64,000 bases of DNA from Nibricoccus aquaticus. Its GTDB lineage: Bacteria; Verrucomicrobiota; Verrucomicrobiia; Opitutales; Opitutaceae. Both the position numbers and the translations under genes were made by a program. Shown piece after piece: positions 1-7,823 of the stretch. The stretch lies in the NCBI RefSeq assembly GCF_002310495.1, contig NZ_CP023344.1:2993501-3057500 (forward strand), given 5' to 3'. The notes beneath the pieces were generated by a model. That model ran no database searches, was not told the origin of the DNA, and saw nothing but the letters and a program-made list of their open reading frames with translations. How positions within the stretch are numbered: position 1 is the stretch's first letter; each line of letters begins with the position of its first letter.

Positions 1-1
1 G

Positions 2-1066
2 CTGTTTGGGCCGAACCTCTCCGACCCGGATCAAGTGTGGGGATTGCTCACGAGCGAACTGCTGCCGGTCGGTTTGATTGGCGTCATGATCATCGGCATT
101 CTCGGCGGAAAGCTGGCGCTACTGGGCGCGCAGTCGGTGGTGCTTTCAGGTCTCGTGGTGAAAAATCTCTACGGCCCGCTGTTCCCCGGAAAGAGCGAGC
201 GGCACTATATGTTCGTGGCGCGTGCGACGGTGCCGATCGTTTTGGCTCTCGGCGTAGCGGTGGGGCTGTACCTCAACAGCGTCGTCGCGATTTTGAAATT
301 CTCCATCGTGCTGCTGGTCGTGTGGGGCGTGCCGATCACGCTAATTTTCCTGTGGCGCCGGCTCACCGAAGTCGCGGTGCGCGTGCAGGTGCTGGCGACG
401 CTGTTTGTGATCGCGGTGGTACCGTGGAGCGTTCCGGCGATTCCGGCTCTCGCGCAATCATCCGCGCTGACGTTGATGACCCGGGAACGGACGACCTCGA
501 CGCAGATGAACGCCACGGCGGCCGATGTGACGGCGGGGCTGGCGGCGAAGGAAGGCGACTCGATCACGAAGGTGGTCCGCACAGAGCCTGTTTCGGTTTT
601 CTTTGAAGAAGGTGTGGTGCGCACGGATATCAAGAATCCGGATTCACCGCGCACAGGAAAAGGACTCTTCCGGAGCGAAGTGTATCTGGTGTCGTTGCTG
701 GGCGTCGATGTGGCGGGTTTCAGCCCGGCGCAATTGATGACGACGCGTTACGTGGTGGATGCTCTGTTTCCGATCTTCGTCCTGATCGTGGTGAGCTTGC
801 TCACGCAGCCTACTGATCCCACGCGGGTCGCGCGCTTCCATGTGCGCATGAAGACTCCCGTAGCGCTGACATTGGATCAGGACGCGAGGGACGTGGAGGC
901 GAGCTATGCGAATCCGACGCGTTACGATCACTTGAAGCTCTTCCCGAAATCGAACTGGGAATTCACCAAATGGAACAAGCAGGACACTCTGGGCTTTATC
1001 GGGTGCTGCGCGTTGGTTGGCGTGATTTTGATCTTCTTCAAAGGAGTGCTGCTGCTCGGCAGCTAG
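2..1066 (+). CDS. Sodium:solute symporter (SSS family), C-terminal part
   Basis: The reading frame is open from the first base, so the start lies outside the window. The visible 354 residues hold hydrophobic segments typical of the C-terminal half of SSS permeases: a helix after 'LLPVGLIGVMIIGIL', a helix 'ATVPIVLALGVAVGLYL', then 'FSIVLLVVWGVPITLIFLWRR'. A soluble loop of about 140 residues follows, with a helix 'YVVDALFPIFVLIVVSLLT' and a last helix 'LGFIGCCALVGVILIFFKG' near the end. The family imports sugars, amino acids or similar solutes with Na+. The long loop before the last helices is larger than in classical members and resembles the big SSS symporters of Verrucomicrobiota and Planctomycetota (from memory). 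Substrate cannot be told; the neighbouring catabolic genes suggest a sugar or sugar acid. Confidence 0.8.
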   Translation: MFGPNLSDPDQVWGLLTSELLPVGLIGVMIIGILGGKLALLGAQSVVLSGLVVKNLYGPLFPGKSERHYMFVARATVPIVLALGVAVGLYLNSVVAILKFSIVLLVVWGVPITLIFLWRRLTEVAVRVQVLATLFVIAVVPWSVPAIPALAQSSALTLMTRERTTSTQMNATAADVTAGLAAKEGDSITKVVRTEPVSVFFEEGVVRTDIKNPDSPRTGKGLFRSEVYLVSLLGVDVAGFSPAQLMTTRYVVDALFPIFVLIVVSLLTQPTDPTRVARFHVRMKTPVALTLDQDARDVEASYANPTRYDHLKLFPKSNWEFTKWNKQDTLGFIGCCALVGVILIFFKGVLLLGS

Positions 1067-1090
1067 CGCATCCACATCCGCCTTTTTGAT

Positions 1091-1888
1091 ATGAAACGTT
1101 TTCTCCTGCTTATCGTTTCTCTATTGAGCCTTGGTGTTTCGCGGGCGGAGCGCGTTGATCTACAAACATCCAAAGCGGCGTCCGTGCTGGTGTGCGGTGG
1201 CAGCATGATGAACGGCGATCAGTTTGCCGACTCCGTGCAGGCGGTGATGAAGACGCACTATGCGGGCTGTAAGAAAATCGCGTTGGTGCTGCACGCCACG
1301 CTGCCGGAGGATCGTGACCGGATGGAGGAACGGCTGCGCAAGGCGTTTCAGCATCTCGGAGGATTCGCCGTGGAGTCTTTGCATCGGCATGACAGATCCG
1401 GCCAGAGGGCGCTGCTGGAAAAGGCGGACGGCATTTTTGTCGGCGGAGGAGAGACGTTCGTTCTGCTTTCCGATCTCTACCGCTCAGGACAAATCGATAT
1501 TCTGCGCAGACGAGTTCTTGCGGGAATTCCTTTTGGCGGCACGAGTGCCGGAGCGAATGTCGCAGGACTATTGATCGGGACGACGAACGATTTTCCGGTG
1601 ACGTTTGTGCCGACGCGTCGTGCGCTCGCCGTGTTTCCCGCGGTGATCAATCCGCATCATCCGTTGCCTGCGAACAAAGCGGATTTCGACGGGCGTGTGG
1701 GGAAGATCAAAGCGTACCTGCGTTTCAACCCAGACGAGACGGTTTTTGCGTTGTCGAATGCGGCGATCGCCAGGCTCAACGGCGGGCGCGTCACGCTAGA
1801 GGCGGGCGCCGGTTGGGTTTATCACGGAGCGGGTGTGCGCGAGTTGAAGCTCGGCGAGGAAGTCCCGGAGCTCATGCCGAAGTCGTAG
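1091..1888 (+). CDS. pepE: Peptidase S51 (dipeptidase E / cyanophycinase-like), exported
   Basis: The 265-residue product starts with a clear signal peptide (MKRFLLLIVSLLSLGVSRA), unusual for cytoplasmic PepE. The S51 fold is marked by 'FVGGGETFVLL', the nucleophile elbow 'GGTSAGAN' with its catalytic Ser, the conserved 'INPHH' His, and the late 'ETVFAL' Glu region. Family members cleave alpha-aspartyl dipeptides (PepE) or the Asp-Arg polymer cyanophycin (cyanophycinase). Export would favour a periplasmic or extracellular role, closer to extracellular cyanophycinases; length fits PepE better. The gene starts 24 bp after the symporter and is probably cotranscribed. Its 3' end overlaps the convergent mutarotase-like gene by 67 bp. 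The S51 assignment is firm; the substrate is not. Confidence 0.82.
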   Translation: MKRFLLLIVSLLSLGVSRAERVDLQTSKAASVLVCGGSMMNGDQFADSVQAVMKTHYAGCKKIALVLHATLPEDRDRMEERLRKAFQHLGGFAVESLHRHDRSGQRALLEKADGIFVGGGETFVLLSDLYRSGQIDILRRRVLAGIPFGGTSAGANVAGLLIGTTNDFPVTFVPTRRALAVFPAVINPHHPLPANKADFDGRVGKIKAYLRFNPDETVFALSNAAIARLNGGRVTLEAGAGWVYHGAGVRELKLGEEVPELMPKS

Positions 1889-2712
1889 CGCAGCTGCCAC
1901 TGGCGGACTTCACCCGGAGCCAGTGTGATCGAGAGATACGGTTCGATGGAGAACGTGTTGGCGTTGCCCCAGATCACGCATTCGTCGGGCGGGAAGCTGG
2001 TTGAGAAGTCGATCTGGTTGAGCGCTGGATGACTCAGGCGGGCTTCCAGATTTTTCTCTGCGGGAAGTTTTAGCTGATCGAAGTGCCCGTCCTTCACGTC
2101 GTGGAAGCGGCGCTTCTGCGTGAGGCAGTTGTCGGAGAGAGCGAAGCCGGGATTTTCGGCGAGCGATGTGCCGTCGGGCAGGCCGGCTTTGATGAGGCCT
2201 TCGGTGAGTGTGAAAAACGGATGCGCGAACCACTGGAGCGTGATGGGCGAGTCACCTTGATTGGCCAGACTGGAGACCGAGATGAGGCTGGAGTGCTGCA
2301 GCTCGACGAGGCGCAATAATTCGTAGCGATGACCGAGTGCCTCGTGCGTGGTTTTGAACAGCGCGCGTTCGTGCAGCGGGATGATTTCCCATTCGCAGCG
2401 GCTGACGAGGGTCGTCTCGCCAGTTGAAGAACGTTTCAGCACGCCGGTGCCGACAGCGAGTCCCTCATCGCCTTTCCACGTGAGCGGAGAGCCTTCTCGC
2501 GTGCGATGCCGGAACGCCTCGGGCAGACCTTGTCCATTGAAGGGATCGGGCGTGGGATTTGGCCATTCGGGTCCGGCTAAGAGCGGACCGGCGGTGACGT
2601 GATGAACCTGCCAGATGAATCCTGCGGGGCAGAATCGTGGTACGCCGTTGAGGCCGGATTCTTGTGGGTCGAGGATGTCGACGCGGAGCCGGGCGTTGGC
2701 TAGGTGGAGCAC
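1822..2712 (-). CDS. Aldose 1-epimerase / galactose-mutarotase-like protein
   Basis: This 296-residue product has the beta-rich pattern of the galactose mutarotase superfamily: an early 'PRFCPAGFIWQV' region, a central 'QWFAHPFFTLTEG' strand carrying the usual His, and a C-terminal 'IEPYLSITLAPGEVRQWQLRYDF', typical of the final strands where the catalytic Glu often sits. The start is GTG at 2712; no ATG gives a complete N-terminus. The last 15 or so residues (Ser/Thr/Pro-rich) come from the overlap with the 3' end of the S51 peptidase gene and may be a run-on tail. Such proteins interconvert sugar anomers or serve as sugar-binding relatives. It lies 17 bp after the next upstream minus-strand gene. 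Confidence 0.7.
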   Translation of the reverse strand: MLHLANARLRVDILDPQESGLNGVPRFCPAGFIWQVHHVTAGPLLAGPEWPNPTPDPFNGQGLPEAFRHRTREGSPLTWKGDEGLAVGTGVLKRSSTGETTLVSRCEWEIIPLHERALFKTTHEALGHRYELLRLVELQHSSLISVSSLANQGDSPITLQWFAHPFFTLTEGLIKAGLPDGTSLAENPGFALSDNCLTQKRRFHDVKDGHFDQLKLPAEKNLEARLSHPALNQIDFSTSFPPDECVIWGNANTFSIEPYLSITLAPGEVRQWQLRYDFGMSSGTSSPSFNSRTPAP

Positions 2713-2729
2713 GAAAGAGAACGCTGAAA

Positions 2730-3362
2730 CTAGCGCACGCGAACGACGCGGACCTTGGTGTTCTTGCCGTCGAGAACGAGGGTGAATCTGTTGTTGGGGC
2801 GGGCGTGGATCTCGATGGCGCGTCCCACGAGTTCGTCGGGTATCGGTTCAGTGCCTTCCCACGTTTGGCCATTGTCCAAACGGAAACGGTTGGCCGATTC
2901 CCACGAGACGACCTTTGCCTGAAGCGGCGGCAGCTTGCGCCAGTCGGAATCGCTGATGTTGGGCAATCCAAAGCGGCTCAGCCAGCCGCGGGTATCTTCG
3001 GTGGAAGCGGCGGGAGTTGCGGATGGAGGAACGGGCGGTGTGACGGTGGGAGCTGCTGCTGCGGGAGTAGATGCGACGGAGACGGCGCGCGACTCTTGCA
3101 CAGCCACTGGCGCGACGGTTGTGGCCGAAGCAGTGGAGGCAGAGGGCAAGGCTGGCGGAGGTTGCGCGATCGCGCCGGGAGGCTGTGTCTGCCGGTGCAA
3201 TGCTGCCTCGAGTGCGGCGATTTCGGCGGGAGTCAGACGGTCCAGCCCTGAGGCTTTCCACTCCTCGGGCGTGAGTGACTTTTTAAGATTGGCTTGAGCG
3301 AGGGCCGAGAGAGAGGACGCTGCCAAAGTCAGAGCGAGGGCGATTTGTAGTGGAAGTTTCAT
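2730..3362 (-). CDS. Secreted protein of unknown function with C-terminal SH3-like segment
   Basis: The product has 210 residues. Residues 1-22 are a signal peptide (ALALTLAASSLSALAQA). Next comes 'SLTPEEWKASGLDRLTPAEIAALEAAL', a helical motif that recurs in verrucomicrobial secreted proteins (from memory). A Pro/Ala/Ser/Thr linker of about 70 residues follows. The C-terminal region (about residues 125-210, 'RGWLSRFGLP ... GQTWEGTEPIPDEL ... FTLVLDGKNTKVRVVRVR') is strand-rich, like small SH3-type barrels that bind peptides or cell-wall material. The protein probably acts in the periplasm or at the cell surface. No catalytic motif is visible and no function is assigned. Confidence 0.68.
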   Translation of the reverse strand: MKLPLQIALALTLAASSLSALAQANLKKSLTPEEWKASGLDRLTPAEIAALEAALHRQTQPPGAIAQPPPALPSASTASATTVAPVAVQESRAVSVASTPAAAAPTVTPPVPPSATPAASTEDTRGWLSRFGLPNISDSDWRKLPPLQAKVVSWESANRFRLDNGQTWEGTEPIPDELVGRAIEIHARPNNRFTLVLDGKNTKVRVVRVR

Positions 3363-3404
3363 GATGCCTCGCTGCTGACTCGTGGAATTTAGGACGGCCG
3401 TTGA

Positions 3405-4514
3405 TCAGCTGACAGACTTGGTGGTGACCCGGCGCGGCGAGCACTGGCCGTGCAAGGCCGTGTAGAAGGGGTCGCCCGGTTTGATGGAGCCGCGCGAGAC
3501 GATCTCGCCGGTGAACGCGGATTTGTAGATCGCGGTGAGCAGCTCGAGCGTCTTGCGGGATTCTTCGCCGGAAGTGAGGGGCTGGCGTTTCGCGTCCATA
3601 TCGGCGACGAGCGCGTTCAGCTGCGCGCCGTGGGTCGATCCGACATCGGGTGGGAACGATTGCCAGGCTTGCAGCAAGGAGTCGTCGTGCGCGGGCGGGA
3701 CGGGCGTGAATTTCCAGTTGTCGCGGGTGTAGCCGTAGAGGTGGGTGAGCTCGATGGTACCCTGTTGGTAATCGAGACGAAGGTAGGTTTCCTGACGCGG
3801 GCTTAGCGCGCTGTTGACGATCGAGCCGACTGCGCCGTTTGCGAACGTCACGAGGGCCATGGAAACGTCTTCGACTTCGATCGCGCGGTCGAGCGTGGCG
3901 GCGAGGGCGCGCACTTCGCGCCAGTCGCCCATCAAGTGGAGGAAGTGATCCATCGCATGGATACCCAGGCCCATGGTGGGCCCGCCGAGTTCAGTCGCCC
4001 AGCGGCCGCGCCAGGGCACGGAGTAATAGGCGGCGTCGCGGAACCAGAGCGTGTTGCACACGCCGACGAGCGGGCGGCCGAGGTGGCCTTCATCAGACAA
4101 ACGGCGAACGTGGGCGGTCGAAGAACCGAAGCGCATTTGAAGAATGCACGCAGTGTAGCAGCCCGTGCGTTTCTCGGCTTCGGAGATGCGATCAAGTTCG
4201 GCGAGAGAACCGCAGAGGGGTTTTTCGCAAAAAACCCAAGCACCGGCTTCCATCGCGGCGATGCTCATCGGTGCGTGTTGCGCGGGTGGAGTGGCGATGA
4301 AAACCAGGTCAGGTTTCACTTCGGCCAGCATGGTCGCGTAATCGGTGAAGTGGCGCGGAATCTTATTCCGCTTCACGAAGTCGGCGCCCCGCACGGGATC
4401 GATGTCCATCGCAGCCTCCATGGTAACCCGTCCATGGGTGGTCTCAATGGCGCGGAGGTGTGCGTCGCTGATGGAACCGGTGCCGACGATGACTGCGCGG
4501 TAGGTTTTGTTCAT
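3405..4514 (-). CDS. Gfo/Idh/MocA family oxidoreductase
   Basis: The 369-residue protein starts with a Rossmann strand 'YRAVIVGTGSISDAHLRA' (GxGxxxxxH pattern). It has 'FIATPPAQHAPMSIAAMEAG' and the family signature 'VFCEKPLCGSLAEL', whose Lys lies in the active site. The central 'GGPTMGLGIHAMDHFLHLMGDW' carries the GxH...D pair expected in this family. These NAD(P)-dependent dehydrogenases act on sugars, inositols or related polyols. It is downstream of the ferritin-like and PhyH genes on the same strand, with a 90-bp gap to the former, and may be the last gene of that operon. Confidence 0.9.
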   Translation of the reverse strand: MNKTYRAVIVGTGSISDAHLRAIETTHGRVTMEAAMDIDPVRGADFVKRNKIPRHFTDYATMLAEVKPDLVFIATPPAQHAPMSIAAMEAGAWVFCEKPLCGSLAELDRISEAEKRTGCYTACILQMRFGSSTAHVRRLSDEGHLGRPLVGVCNTLWFRDAAYYSVPWRGRWATELGGPTMGLGIHAMDHFLHLMGDWREVRALAATLDRAIEVEDVSMALVTFANGAVGSIVNSALSPRQETYLRLDYQQGTIELTHLYGYTRDNWKFTPVPPAHDDSLLQAWQSFPPDVGSTHGAQLNALVADMDAKRQPLTSGEESRKTLELLTAIYKSAFTGEIVSRGSIKPGDPFYTALHGQCSPRRVTTKSVS

Positions 4515-4604
4515 TCTTGGAGAGGGGATTTTCCCGCCGACCTAGCAACGACGTCGAGCATGGAGTGAGCGCGACGCGAATTTCCCGCAGGAGTTTCGCG
4601 GTGT

Positions 4605-5924
4605 TTAGCGACTGAGTGCGAGCTGGAGAACCTTATTGCCGGTGAGCCGGCGCTCGGGAGCGAGCGAATGGGGAGTGCGACCGCCGTGAACTTTGGCCAG
4701 TTCTGCAAAGCGCGCCTGAGTGGCCTTCACGAATTCATCGACGGGCCGGGTTTCACCACACAACGCCATGATCTGCGGCAGCCAATGATGGCCGTAGCGG
4801 ACGTGGTTTTGTTCGTCGTTGCGATCGAAGGCCAGAAGCGTGTCGGCCTCGAAGTCGTTTAACTCACGCACGCGATCCATCACGGTCGCCTTCGTGGGAA
4901 AACTGCCGGCTTCAAATTCCATCGTCATCATCGCGTAGCGTTCATGCGGCGGCATCTGGACGAGGATATTGTAGAGGTCGAGCGAGTGCTCGAGCGTCAT
5001 GAGATCGACGCCGAGTTTCGGCAGCTGGCGATAACCAAACTGGCTGTGGCGCGACTCGTCCCAGAGGTGACGGGCCATGTCGTGGTGCAGATCGAAAGAG
5101 GCTTCGGGCGTGTCGTAGAAAATGGTCGCGAGGTAATCGACGGCATCCAGCTCCATCATCAGCCAGACATACACCATCAGACGGATCACGCGTGCATCGG
5201 TCTTCGGATCGACCAGCCAGGAGCGAACGATGGGCGTTTCATCCGGGTCATAACTGAACGCACTTGAGCACGTCGGGTAGGGGCCGCGGTTGCAGGTAGG
5301 AGGGTGAGTATACGCGCGCTTTTCGTGTTCCCAAGCGGAGCCGGCCGCGAGTGGGATTGCGGGGCGTTCGCCTAGCAATCCTCCGAGGCTGTCCACAATC
5401 GCGGAGAGATGATCCGTCCAGTAGCTGGCGTGGATGGTCGCGAGGTACGGGGTGATCTCTTCGGTATGGCGGGTTTCGTCGTTGATGAATTCCTCGACCA
5501 GGCGACGCGACGGCCAGTCAGCGAGATGATGGGTCGCTTCGAGGTAATGCCGATAGGACGCGAGCAGCGCAGGTTTGATCACCCGATAGAATCCGGCGAG
5601 GGCCACCGAAACGTCGGAGGGCATGACCGCTTCGTTGAAAAGACGCCTGATGCTTTCACGGACGCTTTCCCCGGAGCCAAAGCCGCTCATCTCGCGACCG
5701 CGTTCCCGCAAGAAGCGGGCGTGTCCGGCCGACTCCCACACGTGCTGGCAAAGCAGATACTTCAACTCCGGTTCGCCGGCGCGGTAGATCAGCGTGGTGG
5801 CGGTGCGAACGAACTCACGCTCCACTTCAAACAGCAGGCGCTGCATGCGCGCCATGTGTTGAACAGCGGCCATGCGGCCGGACGTGGAGATGTGTACAGG
5901 AGCGGAGACGGAGGGGGCGGCCAT
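4605..5924 (-). CDS. Duplicated ferritin-like (putative di-iron) protein
   Basis: This is a 439-residue helical protein with two ferritin-like halves. The first half holds 'EVEREFVRTATT', 'HVWESAGHARF' and 'EFINDETRHTEE'. The second holds 'MMELDAVDYLATIF', 'LWDESRHSQFG' and 'RNDEQNHVRYGHHW'. Three of the four expected ExxH metal motifs are intact (ETRH, ESRH, EQNH); the fourth reads SAGH at the expected place. This suggests one full di-iron site and one altered site. Homologous folds include oxygenases, oxidases and iron-storage proteins. It lies 20 bp downstream of a PhyH-family dioxygenase gene and upstream of a Gfo/Idh oxidoreductase, which argues for an oxidative pathway rather than iron storage. 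The precise function is unknown to me. Confidence 0.72.
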   Translation of the reverse strand: MAAPSVSAPVHISTSGRMAAVQHMARMQRLLFEVEREFVRTATTLIYRAGEPELKYLLCQHVWESAGHARFLRERGREMSGFGSGESVRESIRRLFNEAVMPSDVSVALAGFYRVIKPALLASYRHYLEATHHLADWPSRRLVEEFINDETRHTEEITPYLATIHASYWTDHLSAIVDSLGGLLGERPAIPLAAGSAWEHEKRAYTHPPTCNRGPYPTCSSAFSYDPDETPIVRSWLVDPKTDARVIRLMVYVWLMMELDAVDYLATIFYDTPEASFDLHHDMARHLWDESRHSQFGYRQLPKLGVDLMTLEHSLDLYNILVQMPPHERYAMMTMEFEAGSFPTKATVMDRVRELNDFEADTLLAFDRNDEQNHVRYGHHWLPQIMALCGETRPVDEFVKATQARFAELAKVHGGRTPHSLAPERRLTGNKVLQLALSR

Positions 5925-5944
5925 CGGATAAATTCGATGCAGCG

Positions 5945-6871
5945 TTAGCAGATGCGGCCGCGTTTGCCTGCGGTGCTGTGGCCGGGAGGATTGATGCCTA
6001 CCCAGCGCTCGTCGATGGGCTCGCTCGCGCGTTGGTAGCGGGCATCGCTGGAAATGCGCAGACGATTTTCGGTGCGGTTATCGAGCGAGGCGTGAACCAG
6101 GAACATGCCGAAGGTGATGAAATCGCCGGCTTTGAATTCGGTGGTGAGCCAGCGACCGCCGAATTTTTCGCGCACGACTGGAGGGTTGTGCGAGAGGCTG
6201 CCGGAGAAGGACCATTTACCGGCCTTCGCGGTTTCCACTTCCTTGGGTTTGTTTTCGCAGAAGCCGTCGACGTCGCGGTAAACGTAGTTCTTCAGGAGAT
6301 CCATGCGCTTGTGCGAGCCCTCAAGAATCATCAGCCCGCCAAGAGTGAGGGAGATGTCTCCGTACGGAACCCAGCAGGTCATGTGTGAGTGTGTGCCGCG
6401 GCCCATGTAGGGAAGATCACAGTGCGGGTTGGTGCCTTTGCCGGGACCAATCGCGCGCAACCAGGTGAAATCGTAATGCCGGATAGGCTCGTTGAGGAAT
6501 TTCGAATAGAACTCTGGCAGACGTCCCGAATAGAGGAGGTTCTGGATGGCGGGATTGTTGGCAGTGATCTCCGGTTTGAAAACGTATCCAGAGCCTGGTT
6601 TGCACACGCCATCGATCGTAGGATAGGCAGGATCGAGAACGCCGGCTTCGGCTAGGCGGTCGGTCAGGCTGGCGCGGGCGGCGAGCACTTCGTCGCGGTC
6701 CAGATAGCCGGGCATGTAAAGGTAACCGTCTTCTTCGAAGCGGCGGTGAAGCTCCTCCATGTCGTCAGCGGCGTCATTGGATTCGCGCAGCCAGCCGACC
6801 TTGTCTTCGGCCATGTCGAGTTCGTGGCCGTAGGAATAAAGCTGGGGAAGGGTGTCTGTGGGGTGGCTCAT
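5945..6871 (-). CDS. Phytanoyl-CoA dioxygenase (PhyH) family protein
   Basis: The protein has 308 residues with the double-stranded beta-helix signatures of Fe(II)/2-oxoglutarate dioxygenases. 'NPHCDLPYMGRGTHSHMTCWVPYGD' contains the HxD iron ligands, 'GGLMILEGSHKR' is the usual PhyH loop, and 'KAGDFITFGMFLVHASLDNRTENRLRISSDARYQ' supplies the distal His and the Arg that binds 2-oxoglutarate. Family members hydroxylate or demethylate lipids, sugars, amino acids or osmolytes. It is the first gene of the minus-strand cluster with the ferritin-like and Gfo/Idh genes, and is divergent from an AraC regulator 72 bp away, which probably controls it. Confidence 0.9.
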   Translation of the reverse strand: MSHPTDTLPQLYSYGHELDMAEDKVGWLRESNDAADDMEELHRRFEEDGYLYMPGYLDRDEVLAARASLTDRLAEAGVLDPAYPTIDGVCKPGSGYVFKPEITANNPAIQNLLYSGRLPEFYSKFLNEPIRHYDFTWLRAIGPGKGTNPHCDLPYMGRGTHSHMTCWVPYGDISLTLGGLMILEGSHKRMDLLKNYVYRDVDGFCENKPKEVETAKAGKWSFSGSLSHNPPVVREKFGGRWLTTEFKAGDFITFGMFLVHASLDNRTENRLRISSDARYQRASEPIDERWVGINPPGHSTAGKRGRIC

Positions 6872-6943
6872 GAAAATAATCTACACCTCTTATGCGGACC
6901 ATTAAATGGTTGAACTGGGATTAGTGATGTAATTTTTGGGCCG
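6872..6943. promoter_or_regulatory. Divergent promoter region, phyH cluster / araC-type regulator
   Basis: The 72-bp gap between two divergent starts is clearly AT-richer than its surroundings. It contains a near-palindrome ACCATTAAATGGT at 6898-6910, a possible operator. Assignment to the neighbouring AraC regulator is inference from position only. Confidence 0.4.
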
Positions 6944-7792
6944 ATGCCGTCTGCATTAAAATACCGGGCCGAACCGTGGTTGCAGAGCCCGTTACGCACA
7001 GCGGTGGGGGAGATCGAGCTGGCGGGATTGCTGAGAAACGTGACTGGGCTGGATCCGGCAAATATGCGGATTTTGAGACGTTTCACTCTCGTGCTCATGG
7101 TGGAGGGCCGGGGCTACTACCAAGACGCGCGGGGGACCAAGCTCGAATGGGCGGCCGGCGATGTGGTGCTGGTTTTTCCCGAGATCGCGCACGCGTATGG
7201 CCCACTGCCCGGGACCGAGTGGGCGCAGATCTACTTTGTGTTTGATGGGCCTCAGTTTCAGCTTTGGCGGGCGCAGGGATTACTCGCTCCCGAGCGCCCG
7301 GTGCTGCGGCTCGGATCACCGGATTACTGGAGGCGCCGATTGCACGATGTGGTGAAAGGTGAGTCGCAACACAGCCCGGGAGCGTCGCTGCGATCGGTCG
7401 GGCGGTTCTTGCAGGTGCTCGCGCAAATGGTGGCTACGGACGCGGACAAGAGCAGCCAGTCGGGGCGTGAAGCCTGGCTCGAGCGAAGCTTACAGCTATT
7501 GGGCGATCGCACCTCGGAAGGCTGGCCATCGCCGCAAGCGGTGGCGCGTCAGGTGGGGTTTAATTACGAGAATTTCCGCAAGCGCTTCGTGCAGCAAACG
7601 GGCGAATCTCCGGGGCGCTATCAAAAACGGCGTCGCCTGGATTGGGCGTGCGCGGCGATTTATCACGGGGAGCATTCGTTCAAGCAGGTCGCGGAGGAAC
7701 TCGGGTTTTGCGACGTCTTTCATTTTTCGAAAGCTTTTAAGCAGCACATCGGTCAGACGCCGTCCGAATACCGGCGTCGCGCCCGCGGCTAG
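6944..7792 (+). CDS. AraC family transcriptional regulator
   Basis: The product has 282 residues. The N-terminal half is a cupin-type sensor: 'FTLVLMVEGRGYYQD ... LEWAAGDVVLVFPEIAHAYGP ... EWAQIYFVFDG'. The C-terminal hundred residues carry the double helix-turn-helix of AraC/XylS proteins, 'SPQAVARQVGFNYENFRKRF' and 'SFKQVAEELGFCDVFHFSKAF', followed by the signature 'IGQTPSEYRRR'. Cupin-type AraC regulators usually sense a sugar and activate adjacent catabolic genes. The divergent PhyH / ferritin-like / oxidoreductase cluster is the likely target. Confidence 0.92.
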   Translation: MPSALKYRAEPWLQSPLRTAVGEIELAGLLRNVTGLDPANMRILRRFTLVLMVEGRGYYQDARGTKLEWAAGDVVLVFPEIAHAYGPLPGTEWAQIYFVFDGPQFQLWRAQGLLAPERPVLRLGSPDYWRRRLHDVVKGESQHSPGASLRSVGRFLQVLAQMVATDADKSSQSGREAWLERSLQLLGDRTSEGWPSPQAVARQVGFNYENFRKRFVQQTGESPGRYQKRRRLDWACAAIYHGEHSFKQVAEELGFCDVFHFSKAFKQHIGQTPSEYRRRARG

Positions 7793-7823
7793 AGCGAAGC
7801 CGGGGCGCGGTGGATGGGAGAGG

